Shown: positions 1-8,137 of the stretch, piece by piece
Position numbering within the stretch: position 1 is the first letter of the stretch
Layout: every line of letters starts with the position of its first letter
Translations under genes and position numbers: made by a program
The notes under the pieces: generated by a model
What the model saw: the letters and a program-made list of their open reading frames with translations, nothing else
What the model was told of the DNA's origin: nothing
Databases searched by the model: none
Source: Nitrosopumilus sp. K4
GTDB taxonomy: Archaea; Thermoproteota; Nitrososphaeria; Nitrososphaerales; Nitrosopumilaceae
Length of the DNA: 64,000 nucleotides
Assembly: GCF_018128925.1 (NCBI RefSeq)
Contig: NZ_CP067007.1
Coordinates: 1,032,164 to 1,096,163 of the forward strand
Direction: 5' to 3'

Positions 1-53
1 TCTTTGATGTAATAAAATGAGCCTTTCTTCAAAACAGGAAGGTCTAGTAGCAT

Positions 54-900
54 TTACTTTTCCACTGGGTTTCCTATCATGTTACCCCATTCAGTCCAGG
101 AACCATCATAGTTTCGAACCTTTGGGTATCCTAGAAGATATTTTAGGACAAACCAGCTATGAGAAGAACGTTCTCCAATCCTACAATAACAAATCACATC
201 TTTGTCAGGGGTAACTCCTTTAGGATCATAATTCTGTTTTAGTTCTTCAACTGATTTGAAGGTCCCATCAGCATCATTTACAGCAGTTGCCCATGGAATG
301 TTGTTTGCACCGGGAATGTGTCCACCTCTTTGTGCATGCTCCATTGGATATTCTGGCGGTGCAGTGATTTCTCCTGTGAATTCTTTTGGAGAACGTACAT
401 CAACCATAACAGTATCTTCACGTCCAAGAGCACGACTCACATCAAATAGGTATGCACGAAGTCCATCATCAGGAGGAAGTGCTGCATATTGTGTTGGTGC
501 AATTTGTGGTTCTTCAGTTGTGTATTCTCTATTTTCTAATTCCCATTTCTTTCTGCCACCATTCATAATCTTTAGGTTTTCATGTCCATAGTATTTGAAA
601 ACCCAAAAAACAAATGCAGCAAACCAATTGTTAAAATCACCATAAAGAACCACTTCAGAATCTTTGGCGATTCCATTTTTAGCCATTAATTCTTCAAATT
701 GTTTTTTGTTAATGATATCTCTAGTAACAGGATCATTAATGTCGCGCTTCCACCAAATCAGACTAGCTCCTTTGATGTGACCCTTTTGATATCCATTTAC
801 TGGATCATAATCTACTTCAACTAATTTCCTATTTTCATTAGGAGGATTTTGAGATACCCATTCGGTATCAACTAACACTTCAGGATGTGCGTAACTCATG
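54..900 (-). CDS. Two-domain rhodanese-type sulfurtransferase
   Basis: About 281 aa, the usual length of a tandem rhodanese (thiosulfate/3-mercaptopyruvate sulfurtransferase), which moves sulfane sulfur through a cysteine persulfide. The C-terminal domain keeps the active-site loop C-R-I-G-E-R-S before a conserved G-S-W-x-E-W-G end. In the N-terminal domain the corresponding loop (Y-G-D-F-N-N-W) has no cysteine, so it is the non-catalytic half, as in the family. I chose the ATG at 900 (MSYAHPEVLVDTEW); the frame stays open further upstream but that stretch runs into the divergent NAD kinase gene. The sulfur donor and acceptor cannot be told from sequence. Confidence 0.9.
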
Positions 901-988
901 TTTTGTAAAATTTCGTTTTCATACTTAATTGTTTTCCGAAATGTGGCAAAAATATCATTTTTAAGTAAATGCCATCTACAAAAAATGA

Positions 989-1804
989 TTGAAACTAAAC
1001 AAAGTTGCAGTGGTATCAAAAGTAGGTTCCAAGGAATCTGAAGCTGCAGCAAAAGATGTTGCAAAAAAATTTCTAGCAAAAAAATCAAAGGTATTCACTA
1101 TTGCTCCAGTCGAAGTGGAAGGGGCAAAAAAGATGGAATCCCTAGAAGAATTAAAGAAAGAAACCCTTGATCTTATCGTATCTCTCGGAGGAGACGGCAC
1201 AACACTTCGAGTCTTTAGAAATATGATTAATGAGACACCGATTCTCACCATAAACGTAGGAGGAAATAGAGGGATCTTAGCGGAGATCACTATTGATGAA
1301 ATTGACAATGCAATTGAGAGTATTCAAAAAGGCAAGTTCTTTTTGGACAAGAGAACAAGGGTTGTTGCATCATGTGGAGGAAAAGAATTTCCACCAGCAT
1401 TAAATGAGATTTATGTTTGCAGAACTAATTTAACAAAAACTGCAGAAATCGAAATAAAATTCCAAAATGACACAGTAAAACAAAAAATGGATGGGGTAAT
1501 CATTGCAACACCAAGTGGTTCAACAGGCCATTCCTTTTCACTTGGAGGTCCAATCCTGCATGAGAGTTTAGATGTTTTAATAATCACGCCAGTTGCTCCA
1601 GTTTACAGACTAGAGTCAATTGTTGTTCCTGATGAGAAGATAGAAATTATCTCATCGCATGATTGCAGTATAGTGATGGATGCACAGGTTGTAAAATCTG
1701 CAGGATTTGGAGAGCCGATAATTATTAAAAAATACAAAAAACCAGCTGTCTTTATCAGATTAAAGAAGCGTGGTTTAAGACAGATGAGTAAACTTGGATT
1801 TTAG
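989..1804 (+). CDS. nadK: NAD kinase
   Basis: 271 aa. ATP-NAD kinase phosphorylates NAD to NADP in the cytoplasm. The diagnostic G-G-D-G-T motif is at residues 67-71, followed by N-V-G-G-N-R-G-I-L and the T-P-S-G-S-T-G-H-S segment of the C-terminal beta-sandwich domain. Start is TTG (MKLNKVAVVSK). It is divergent from the rhodanese gene, with about 90 bp between, and its stop overlaps the next gene, nob1, by 11 bp, suggesting coupled translation. Confidence 0.95.
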   Translation: MKLNKVAVVSKVGSKESEAAAKDVAKKFLAKKSKVFTIAPVEVEGAKKMESLEELKKETLDLIVSLGGDGTTLRVFRNMINETPILTINVGGNRGILAEITIDEIDNAIESIQKGKFFLDKRTRVVASCGGKEFPPALNEIYVCRTNLTKTAEIEIKFQNDTVKQKMDGVIIATPSGSTGHSFSLGGPILHESLDVLIITPVAPVYRLESIVVPDEKIEIISSHDCSIVMDAQVVKSAGFGEPIIIKKYKKPAVFIRLKKRGLRQMSKLGF

Positions 1805-2291
1805 AATTTTAGATGCTAGTGCATTTTATGCAGGGGTTCCATTTGGTTCAGAAGCTGATTGTTATACAACATCGTTAGTCTATGAAGAAATCAAACATAT
1901 CAAAAAAAATCATGACGCGCTAGGAACTTTGCTTGAAACAAACAGACTAAAAATCATGGATCCTGATCCAGAATCAACAAGTGCTGCAGTTGCATCTGCA
2001 AAAAAAACTGGAGATTATCAGCAGTTGTCAAAACAAGACATTTCAGTAATTGCTCTTTGCATAAGTCTTAACGGCCAGATAATCACCGATGATTTTGCAA
2101 TAACTAATGTTGCAAAAAATATCGGTTTGAAGACATCACCCATCATGACTGGAGGAATAAAAGATGTTGGGACATGGATACATTATTGCCCAGGATGCAG
2201 GACAAACCATACCAAAGGAAAAGAATGCCCAATGTGTGGCACTCCGCTAAAGAGAAAACTGCTCAAAGACGAATCTTCAGTTACACAATAA
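1794..2291 (+). CDS. nob1: Nob1-type PIN endonuclease with zinc ribbon
   Basis: 165 aa. An N-terminal PIN nuclease domain (acidic D in I-L-D-A-S-A-F, E in Y-E-E-I-K, D-D-F-A-I-T-N near residue 100) is followed by a zinc ribbon with two C-x2-C knuckles (C-P-G-C and C-P-M-C-G). This PIN plus ribbon order is Nob1, the endonuclease that matures the 3' end of 16S rRNA. The TTG start lies inside the end of nadK. Archaeal Nob1 proteins are about this length. Confidence 0.9.
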   Translation: MDFRILDASAFYAGVPFGSEADCYTTSLVYEEIKHIKKNHDALGTLLETNRLKIMDPDPESTSAAVASAKKTGDYQQLSKQDISVIALCISLNGQIITDDFAITNVAKNIGLKTSPIMTGGIKDVGTWIHYCPGCRTNHTKGKECPMCGTPLKRKLLKDESSVTQ

Positions 2292-2292
2292 A

Positions 2293-2982
2293 CTACAATT
2301 CGTGTAATGTTTTTTGATTTGAATTTTTTGAAAGACTGCTTTTTGATTCAAGAATTTTTTTAATTTTCTTTGCTCTCGTTTCTCCCAACCCCTCAACTTT
2401 TGCAAGTTCTGCAGTAGTTGCAGTGAATACTTTGAGTGGAGTTCCAAACTTTTCAAGCATTCTGACTGCAAACTTTTCGCCAATTCCAGGAAGACTGCAC
2501 AAAGATGAGAGTTGTTGTTTTTGCAGATCGTTTGATTTTTTTATTTTTTTCAGATAAGGTCCCTTTGGAGATTCTTTTCTTGAGCACATAGAAACCAAGA
2601 GTTTGGCAGTATGAGTTGCACTAGGGGTTGGAATTACTGGAATTTTAAAGTCAATAACAACTGTAGAAACGGCACCATAGAAAATCAAAGGATTTTCTGC
2701 AATCTCTTCTATCTCGTCAACATTTCCTTCCATCAAAATTATAGGGTATTCAAAATGTTCTTTGAGTCTGGAGCACTGATCAAAGAGCCTTCCATCAAAT
2801 ACTGATGACAATAAATCACGAATACTTTTTCGCTCAACTACAGTTTCAGGAGCTACAATATAATCGCCTACAGGCAGAGTTTTCATCTCCAAGTTAAGAC
2901 CAATGGATTTTAGAAGATCAGGAATTCCACTCTTTCTTTCCCTTTCATCTACAATAATTCTCAAATTTTCTAATTTCAACAA
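2293..2982 (-). CDS. xpf: XPF/Mus81-type structure-specific nuclease
   Basis: 229 aa. The N-terminal ERCC4 nuclease domain has G-D-Y at about residues 39-41 and E-R-K-S-I-R-D at 50-56, the catalytic core of the family. Two helix-hairpin-helix motifs follow (L-P-G-I-G-E-K near 170 and V-E-G-L-G-E-T-R near 195). There is no helicase domain, so it is the short crenarchaeal-like XPF rather than the euryarchaeal Hef. It would act on branched DNA in repair or fork processing, usually with PCNA. Start is TTG. It is tail-to-tail with nob1 with no spacer. Confidence 0.9.
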   Translation of the reverse strand: MLKLENLRIIVDERERKSGIPDLLKSIGLNLEMKTLPVGDYIVAPETVVERKSIRDLLSSVFDGRLFDQCSRLKEHFEYPIILMEGNVDEIEEIAENPLIFYGAVSTVVIDFKIPVIPTPSATHTAKLLVSMCSRKESPKGPYLKKIKKSNDLQKQQLSSLCSLPGIGEKFAVRMLEKFGTPLKVFTATTAELAKVEGLGETRAKKIKKILESKSSLSKNSNQKTLHEL

Positions 2983-3028
2983 TATTAGATAAACGAATTT
3001 GTTAATATCTTATTTGAAATTTTTAAAA

Positions 3029-3448
3029 TTATTTTCTTGGGTTGTCATCTGATGGTTGCTGCATTTTTGCACCACTACTTGCTGTTCCTGAACTGCCAGC
3101 ACCGCTTTTCATCATTTCAGTGATTTTAGTTTCTTGTTCCTTTAGAGTTTCTTTTAGTCTTGCCTCTTGTTTTTCTAAAACAGTAGAACGGGTTTTTGCC
3201 ATTTCTAATCTTTCTTCTAGATCATCAATCAAGTCTTTTTTTGTAGATTTTATCAGAATAGAGCCAGAGTGTTTATATACATTATCACCATCTCCTGCCT
3301 TTTTTAATTCTTCAAGTGCCTTTTCGGTCTCTACTTTTTCCATCTCAAGATGTTGTTTTTGAGTCATAACGGATTGTAGATTTTGTTGTGACTGTTGTAG
3401 TTTCATTAGTTGTTCTTGAAGCCATGGTGGCATTTGTCCTGATGACAT
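3029..3448 (-). CDS. pfdB: Prefoldin subunit beta
   Basis: 139 aa. Two long coiled-coil helices flank a short beta hairpin (V-Y-K-H-S-G-S-I-L-I), the beta-prefoldin layout. The complex (two alpha, four beta) passes unfolded chains to the thermosome. The C-terminal 25 residues are a Gly/Ser/Ala-rich tail. It is the last gene of the exosome superoperon; its alpha partner is at 54622-55044. Confidence 0.93.
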   Translation of the reverse strand: MSSGQMPPWLQEQLMKLQQSQQNLQSVMTQKQHLEMEKVETEKALEELKKAGDGDNVYKHSGSILIKSTKKDLIDDLEERLEMAKTRSTVLEKQEARLKETLKEQETKITEMMKSGAGSSGTASSGAKMQQPSDDNPRK

Positions 3449-3472
3449 GTTAATTCCTTGAATCGAGTTTAA

Positions 3473-3718
3473 TTATATCTTTACCGATTCTATTGAATCA
3501 TAGCTTGCCTGGACTAACCTCAGAGTAGAATTTAGATTTGCTCTAAGGTGAGGAATATGATCAGATTCTATGGAAATTTCAATTTTGTCATTTAGAGTCA
3601 TTTTGGTTTTGGTTGGATTTTCAGGATAGTATTCGTTATCAGTATTTACAGAGTCAAAAATTGCTTTTGTTTTCTCTTTTGCATCAATGATGATTTTTGC
3701 ATTAAAGCTTGATGTCAT
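3473..3718 (-). CDS. pcc1: KEOPS complex subunit Pcc1
   Basis: 81 aa, typical of Pcc1, the small dimerizing subunit of KEOPS, which makes t6A37 on ANN-reading tRNAs. Recognisable features are the I-x-I-E-S-D-H-I-P-H-L-R-A-N-L-N-S central segment and the C-terminal helix R-L-V-Q-A-S-Y-D-S-I. The start overlaps the end of the eL43 gene by 17 bp. The position between eL43 and prefoldin beta is the standard archaeal arrangement and supports the call. Confidence 0.88.
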   Translation of the reverse strand: MTSSFNAKIIIDAKEKTKAIFDSVNTDNEYYPENPTKTKMTLNDKIEISIESDHIPHLRANLNSTLRLVQASYDSIESVKI

Positions 3719-3911
3719 ATGCCGTTCCTGCTATTTTGAAACTGCATTTTTTGCATGACCAAATACCTACGGCATCTCTTGAGAATTTTTCAGAACCACA
3801 TTCAGGGCAGGTTCTCTTTTGTTTTAATTGTAGGTGAATCTTTGTGTATTCTTTTCTAATCTTAATGCCATATCTTGCACCTAGACCCTTTAGAGACTTT
3901 TTCTTTGCCAT
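3702..3911 (-). CDS. rpl37ae: Ribosomal protein eL43 (L37Ae)
   Basis: 69 aa. A basic N terminus (M-A-K-K-K-S-L-K-G-L-G-A-R-Y-G) is followed by a zinc ribbon with C-P-E-C and C-K-K-C knuckles. This is a large-subunit protein binding 23S rRNA. It lies 4 bp after rrp42 and overlaps pcc1. Confidence 0.97.
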   Translation of the reverse strand: MAKKKSLKGLGARYGIKIRKEYTKIHLQLKQKRTCPECGSEKFSRDAVGIWSCKKCSFKIAGTAYDIKL

Positions 3912-3915
3912 TTCA

Positions 3916-4731
3916 TTATGCCCCTCCTTGGACTTGTTTTAACTTTTCTCTGATTTGTGCTCCTACCTTAACTGAGATTTCGCCACATTTGACAATTTCA
4001 TCCAATGTGAATCCGTCAAAGCCACCTTTTTGCAATGCACAGATATTTCCATCAGAGTCTGAAGTAATAGTAATTCTAGCATCCATGCTTTCCCATTCAT
4101 CACCATTAGGATCAACTATGATATGGTTTCCAATTTTTCCCATTGTGACTGAAACTGGGATTGTTGTTACAGGAATTGGCATATCTTCTCCTTCAACTAG
4201 AGTTGGAACATCATCTACCATTTGCCATTTTGGAGTCTTTGATGACAAGATGGCTGCAGTTGCAGCATATGCACATGCATCAAAGAGATTCCCATCGTAA
4301 TCCACAACTACGCTGTCAGCAAATACACCAACAACTGATTTGTCTTTCTCAATAACCAACTGAGACAAATCAACCATGTGACTTTCTCTAATTCCTCTAT
4401 CAACTACTCTAGCTAATTCAATCACGTCAGGTCCTGGAGGTCCAGTTTCTACGCTTGGGTGAGATAATGGCAATAGTTCTGCAGTGCAAATGAAGATTCC
4501 CTTGTCACCCATATCTGGAAATGGTCTGTCTGGTTGAATCTTTACTCCACAAACAACTTCGGTATCACCAATTCTAACTCGTGCTGAGCCGTTTGCTTTT
4601 GGAATTGCATTTGTTTCAATTGTAATTTCTCTTGGTTCATCTAATGCTCTACCGTCGACTCTTTTTCCTTGTTCTAAGAGTTCAAGGATTTGTGATTTTT
4701 TTAGTTCATCAATTACAGATGTAGATGTCAA
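3916..4731 (-). CDS. rrp42: Archaeal exosome subunit Rrp42
   Basis: 271 aa RNase PH-fold subunit. Rrp42 pairs with Rrp41 in the hexameric exosome ring and is catalytically inert but needed for RNA binding. The family pattern R-V-D-G-R near residue 24 and the P-L-S-H-P-S-V-E-T-G-P-P-G-P-D segment are present; the catalytic Asp region of Rrp41 is not conserved. Start ATG at 4731 abuts the rrp41 stop. Confidence 0.97.
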   Translation of the reverse strand: MTSTSVIDELKKSQILELLEQGKRVDGRALDEPREITIETNAIPKANGSARVRIGDTEVVCGVKIQPDRPFPDMGDKGIFICTAELLPLSHPSVETGPPGPDVIELARVVDRGIRESHMVDLSQLVIEKDKSVVGVFADSVVVDYDGNLFDACAYAATAAILSSKTPKWQMVDDVPTLVEGEDMPIPVTTIPVSVTMGKIGNHIIVDPNGDEWESMDARITITSDSDGNICALQKGGFDGFTLDEIVKCGEISVKVGAQIREKLKQVQGGA

Positions 4732-5469
4732 TTATTGAGAACCTCCTTTGCCAAAGTATTTTTCGTGTAGTGCTTTCTTTTGTAGATCATAAACAATTTT
4801 GCATCCATCAATTCCAACTTGAACACATTTTTTGTATTCTTCTGGAGTTAGTACACCGTCTAATTGTAATAACGTGATTTTTTCAAGGCTTGGCATGTAG
4901 CCAATTGGCATGTCTGCTTGACCTGCTTGATCTTCTTCATTGTTAACATCTAAAATTACAGTATCTGCGACTTTTCCTGCAGCACATGCTGCAACCATAT
5001 CCCTCATAGGAATGCCTGCATCGGCCAACGCAACAGAAGCTGCTGATAATGCAGCACAACGAGTTCCGCCGTCTGCTTGCAAAACTTCGATAAACACATC
5101 AACAGCAGTTCTCGGGAATTTGTCTAGCATAACTGCTGGTTCTAATGCTTCTTTGATTACTTTGGAAATTTCAATTTCCCTTCTAGATGGGGCAGGATTC
5201 TTTCTTTCTCCAACAGAGAATGGTTCCATATGATATCTTACTCTTAAGATCCCAGTATCAGTATTTGACATGTGTTTTGGATGAACATCTCTTGGACCAA
5301 AAACACCAACTAGGATTTTGTTATCACCAAATTCAATATATGCAGAGCCGTCGGCGTTTTTTAATCCGCCAGCTTTTATCATGATTCGTCTTGGCTCATC
5401 TACTTTACGGCCATCACAACGAATTCCATTTTCGTCCAATAGGACCATTGTTGCGTCTCGTCCACCCAT
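4732..5469 (-). CDS. rrp41: Archaeal exosome catalytic subunit Rrp41
   Basis: 245 aa, the phosphorolytic 3'-5' exoribonuclease subunit. Visible elements are R-C-D-G-R near the N terminus, the phosphate-binding arginine pair (S-R-R-E-I-E-I), the Q-A-D-G-G-T-R-C-A-A-L-S-A-A segment, and Q-A-D-M-P-I-G-Y-M-P near residue 190, which carries the catalytic aspartate. Its start overlaps the rrp4 stop and its stop abuts the rrp42 start, so the ring subunits are tightly coupled. Confidence 0.97.
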   Translation of the reverse strand: MGGRDATMVLLDENGIRCDGRKVDEPRRIMIKAGGLKNADGSAYIEFGDNKILVGVFGPRDVHPKHMSNTDTGILRVRYHMEPFSVGERKNPAPSRREIEISKVIKEALEPAVMLDKFPRTAVDVFIEVLQADGGTRCAALSAASVALADAGIPMRDMVAACAAGKVADTVILDVNNEEDQAGQADMPIGYMPSLEKITLLQLDGVLTPEEYKKCVQVGIDGCKIVYDLQKKALHEKYFGKGGSQ

Positions 5470-6149
5470 TATGATTCACCTTTTGATTCTAACATTTCTT
5501 TTACCTGATCAGTCAAATTTGCAACGTGTGCTTGCTCATTTACCATTTGAATGGCTTTTTTAGCCTTTAATAATCCCTCGGGATTATCACATGAAACTAC
5601 TACCCACCCATTTTGTCCAATGGTGATTGCAGCATTTGTAGCCATTTCAATCGTTTGAATCATCGTACCACGCTTTCCAATCAATCTTGGGACTTTGCTT
5701 GGTGAGATTCGCACCAAGTCTCCAGAGTCAATCTTTCCCAAGTCTCTATCGGCAATGGTTACAAGAGGATCACGCGTTCTATCAAAATTAGCAATTCGGG
5801 CAGCTACTAGATCGCCTGCTTTTAGTTTAGAAGTAAGTTCATCAGCATGTGCCGAAAAATCCCTGCCAAAGACATCTTGTGCTGGTAAAAATCCAACATA
5901 GCATGAGTTGATATCCAATTCCCAGGACAGTGAAGTATGAGAAATCACCTTTCCAATTACCAAGTCATTGATTTTTGGAATATATTTTCCGGTTAATGGT
6001 ATTACTTTAACAGAGTCATCATAAATTTCTGAAATTCCTATAGTGGTAGATATGATCTTATTTCCTTCAAGGATAACATTTTGCTCAGGTCTGAAAGGAC
6101 CAGTAGTTACTACATCGCCAGGGATAACATATTTTCTCTTATTGTCCAT
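5469..6149 (-). CDS. rrp4: Exosome cap subunit Rrp4
   Basis: 226 aa. An N-terminal barrel with V-I-P-G-D-V-V, a central S1 domain (residues about 65-145) and a KH domain with the G-K-R-G loop (I-G-K-R-G-T-M-I) form the RNA-binding cap above the exosome ring. It overlaps both neighbours by about 1 bp (SBDS upstream, rrp41 downstream). Confidence 0.97.
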   Translation of the reverse strand: MDNKRKYVIPGDVVTTGPFRPEQNVILEGNKIISTTIGISEIYDDSVKVIPLTGKYIPKINDLVIGKVISHTSLSWELDINSCYVGFLPAQDVFGRDFSAHADELTSKLKAGDLVAARIANFDRTRDPLVTIADRDLGKIDSGDLVRISPSKVPRLIGKRGTMIQTIEMATNAAITIGQNGWVVVSCDNPEGLLKAKKAIQMVNEQAHVANLTDQVKEMLESKGES

Positions 6150-6835
6150 TACTTCATTACCTCAACTGTAGCAGAGCCTTTAGTTATAGAACCTAATCTG
6201 TCTATCACGTTTGGCCTTGCTGCAGCGGGTATTTCAAGTATTGCTTTTAGAGATCCATTATTTTGCCATTCTTCTTTTTTTAAAGAACCTACAGACTTTA
6301 ACACAGCATAAGATTGCGAAGCATATTGTGCAGGTACAAGAATCTCAAGTGAGAGATTCTCAGACTTTAGTGGAATTATTGAGCGAAGTTTTTCCACGAT
6401 GTCTTTGACCTGTTCATTTACTGATTTTTGCGGGTCTACAGAAACTCGTCCATCCTTGATTGCTTGTTCAATTCGAAGCGGAGGATGTGGCAAATGATTT
6501 CTAGGATCAACATAGGTCTTGGCAATATACTCTACAATCTGTTTTTTCTTTTCTTCAACCATCTTTCTTCTTTGATCAGTTGTAAGATTTAGATCACCTT
6601 TTTCAAGAATTTTTTGGGCAATCTCTGTTAGGTCCTCAGTCTTGAATGCCTTGAGGAGTTTTTCAGAAGATGGTTTTGTACCCTTTCCTGAATCAGTGTA
6701 AATATCATCTGAGACCAAGACTGCAGAAACATCCTTTTTCTTTCCCAGCTTATACTCCAATGCTGGGTCGGGCTTTACCAAAATCTCAAATTTTTCGCCC
6801 TCAAAGGAATATCTTACCACTGTTACGTCGGCCAT
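6149..6835 (-). CDS. sbds: Ribosome maturation factor SBDS
   Basis: 228 aa. The three-domain SBDS protein (FYSH N-terminal domain, helical middle with the conserved H-P-P-L-R-I-E-Q-A segment near residue 110, ferredoxin-like C-terminal domain) helps release the anti-association factor aIF6 from the large subunit. First gene of the exosome superoperon. In many archaea proteasome genes lie upstream; here a non-coding gap does. A TATA-like box about 30 bp upstream fits a nearly leaderless transcript. Confidence 0.95.
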   Translation of the reverse strand: MADVTVVRYSFEGEKFEILVKPDPALEYKLGKKKDVSAVLVSDDIYTDSGKGTKPSSEKLLKAFKTEDLTEIAQKILEKGDLNLTTDQRRKMVEEKKKQIVEYIAKTYVDPRNHLPHPPLRIEQAIKDGRVSVDPQKSVNEQVKDIVEKLRSIIPLKSENLSLEILVPAQYASQSYAVLKSVGSLKKEEWQNNGSLKAILEIPAAARPNVIDRLGSITKGSATVEVMK

Positions 6836-7119
6836 TGCTCTGAGATGTCTATGTTAATTTGTTATTTATCTATACGTTTTACAAATATTCAATGACATTA
6901 TCTTGATTGTTAAGTACCCAGAGACCAAAATATGAAGACATACAAGTCTAGATAGACAGAACAAAACACGACATTCAAAAAAAGGCGTGTACATCTCAGT
7001 CATACCACAAGAACATTTACGGAAATCCTATCAAAAAAATGTAGAATGTATTAAAATAGTTACAAACATCTAGAAAGAAAAATAGAACAAAAATAAAAAA
7101 AGAAGGTTGAGGACGATTC
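6836..7119. other. Intergenic region without recognised gene
   Basis: 284 bp between SBDS and the 3' end of the collagen-like gene. Apart from the SBDS promoter at its left edge it is A-rich, with several runs of six or seven A. No reading frame, tRNA-like fold or repeat was found. The A-runs at 7079-7102 are poly-T on the minus strand and could end transcription of the collagen-like gene. Confidence 0.4.
6859..6872 (-). promoter_or_regulatory. TATA box of the SBDS-exosome operon
   Basis: On the minus strand this reads AGATAAATAAC, centred about 30 bp before the SBDS ATG at 6835. An almost identical box lies before the collagen-like gene (8093-8105). Archaeal TATA boxes sit 26-27 bp before the transcription start, which predicts a very short leader. 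Confidence 0.55.
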
Positions 7120-8043
7120 TCAGTTTCTAGTTGGAAATATCCCTATCAACGCTATGATATGTCGTGGTCCATCTATAGGTTCTAGACATCTCAAGTCAGG
7201 AAGAGCAAAGGTAGTTCTTCCATCTCCACCATAGGTGGTTCCCAACAAAGAGAACAATGCGGTGTTTTGAGATATTGGTAGGAGTTGTCCTTCAGCAAAT
7301 GCCCAACCACGAGGTGCAAAGTTTCCTGCAAATAGCTGAACTTCTGCAAGTGTGGGTTCTGAAATTGATGCATATGCTAGGAATGGAAGGTCATTTGGCA
7401 AGTATTCAAAGTCAACCGGAGTTAGAACTTTTGAATTTGGATTAAAAGAATAGTCCACAGTGATGAAGGAATCTCCATTCAATCTACTGCATGGGAGTGC
7501 ATTGTACGTTATCCCTGCACGTCTTAATTTATCCAAAGTGTCTTGGTCTCCGTCTGCAATGTCAGCTGGAATATTGGTAAAGTTGTTCCAGTCATCAGTA
7601 CCTGCACCATCGGCACCTGGTGGGCCTTCTGGTCCTGGTGGGCCTTCTGGTCCTGGTGGGCCTTCTGGTCCTGGTGGGCCTTCTGGTCCTGGTGGGCCTT
7701 CTGGTCCTGGTGGGCCTTCTGGTCCTGGTGGGCCTTCTGGAATTGAATCAATTTGATTTTGAAGGTCGGCATCAGTGTTTCTTAGCTCTGTGAAGACGTC
7801 AAAAAATGAATCCACGTTAAAAGAAGCTGCAATTTCTGTAAAGATATCAAAGAATGAATCAATGTTTGCAGTGTTTTCATCTACTTGTGATTTGAGAGAG
7901 TTTGCATTAGAAGCTCCTTGTCCATTTCCATTATTTTGGGCAAATGCACTACCTGCTGCAAGAGGACTTGCAAAAAGAATAGCTGCAATTGCAACAAAGA
8001 AAAACAGATTTGTTGTTCTAGTCATTGAAGATATGAACTTCAT
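7120..8043 (-). CDS. Secreted protein with collagen-like stalk and phage tail-collar tip
   Basis: About 307 aa. A signal peptide ends near residue 35 (A-F-A before Q-N-N). Residues about 50-95 contain two similar heptad-like S-F-F-D-x-F-T-E segments that could trimerize. A collagen-like run follows (six perfect G-P-P-G-P-E units, residues about 101-137, then G-P-P-G-A-D). Near residue 235 begins a sequence very like the Tail_Collar domain of phage tail fibres and bacterial MdpB proteins ([33 protein letters not shown]). It then jumps to the family's usual C-terminal end (I-I-A-L-x-G-I-F-P-T-R-N), so the middle of that module seems deleted. Probably a trimeric surface fibre with a bacterial or phage-derived tip. 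ATG 8043 preferred over TTG 8046. Confidence 0.8.
   Translation of the reverse strand: MKFISSMTRTTNLFFFVAIAAILFASPLAAGSAFAQNNGNGQGASNANSLKSQVDENTANIDSFFDIFTEIAASFNVDSFFDVFTELRNTDADLQNQIDSIPEGPPGPEGPPGPEGPPGPEGPPGPEGPPGPEGPPGPEGPPGADGAGTDDWNNFTNIPADIADGDQDTLDKLRRAGITYNALPCSRLNGDSFITVDYSFNPNSKVLTPVDFEYLPNDLPFLAYASISEPTLAEVQLFAGNFAPRGWAFAEGQLLPISQNTALFSLLGTTYGGDGRTTFALPDLRCLEPIDGPRHIIALIGIFPTRN
7631..7738 (-). repeat. Six perfect 18-bp repeats encoding Gly-Pro-Pro-Gly-Pro-Glu
   Basis: Unit GGTCCTGGTGGGCCTTCT (plus strand) repeated six times without a mismatch; a partial unit precedes it at 7619. It encodes the collagen-like stalk. It is far more GC-rich than the flanking sequence, and perfect identity indicates recent slippage or expansion, so stalk length probably varies between strains. 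Confidence 0.95.
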
Positions 8044-8092
8044 CAATCTATTAAGTTTGATCTAGTTTTAGCGATCTCAATACAATATTGAA

Positions 8093-8105
8093 TTGTTATT
8101 TATCT
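8093..8105 (-). promoter_or_regulatory. TATA box of the collagen-like gene
   Basis: Minus-strand AGATAAATAACAA, nearly the same as the SBDS box. Centred about 55 bp before the ATG at 8043, it implies a 5' leader of roughly 25-30 nt. Confidence 0.5.
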
Positions 8106-8137
8106 CTACCACAAATCATTACAAAAGAATTCAAAAA

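Noticed and set aside
976-1308. 110-aa minus-strand frame and N-terminal extension of the rhodanese to 1088
   Set aside because: Both overlap NAD kinase; rhodanese similarity begins only after the ATG at 900.
7460-7772. Plus-strand and alternate-frame repeats (Trp-rich W-W-A-F-W-S and Q-D-Q-K-A-H) over the collagen-like stalk
   Set aside because: They are frame shadows of the 18-bp repeat; only the minus-strand G-P-P-G-P-E frame has a signal peptide and a downstream domain.
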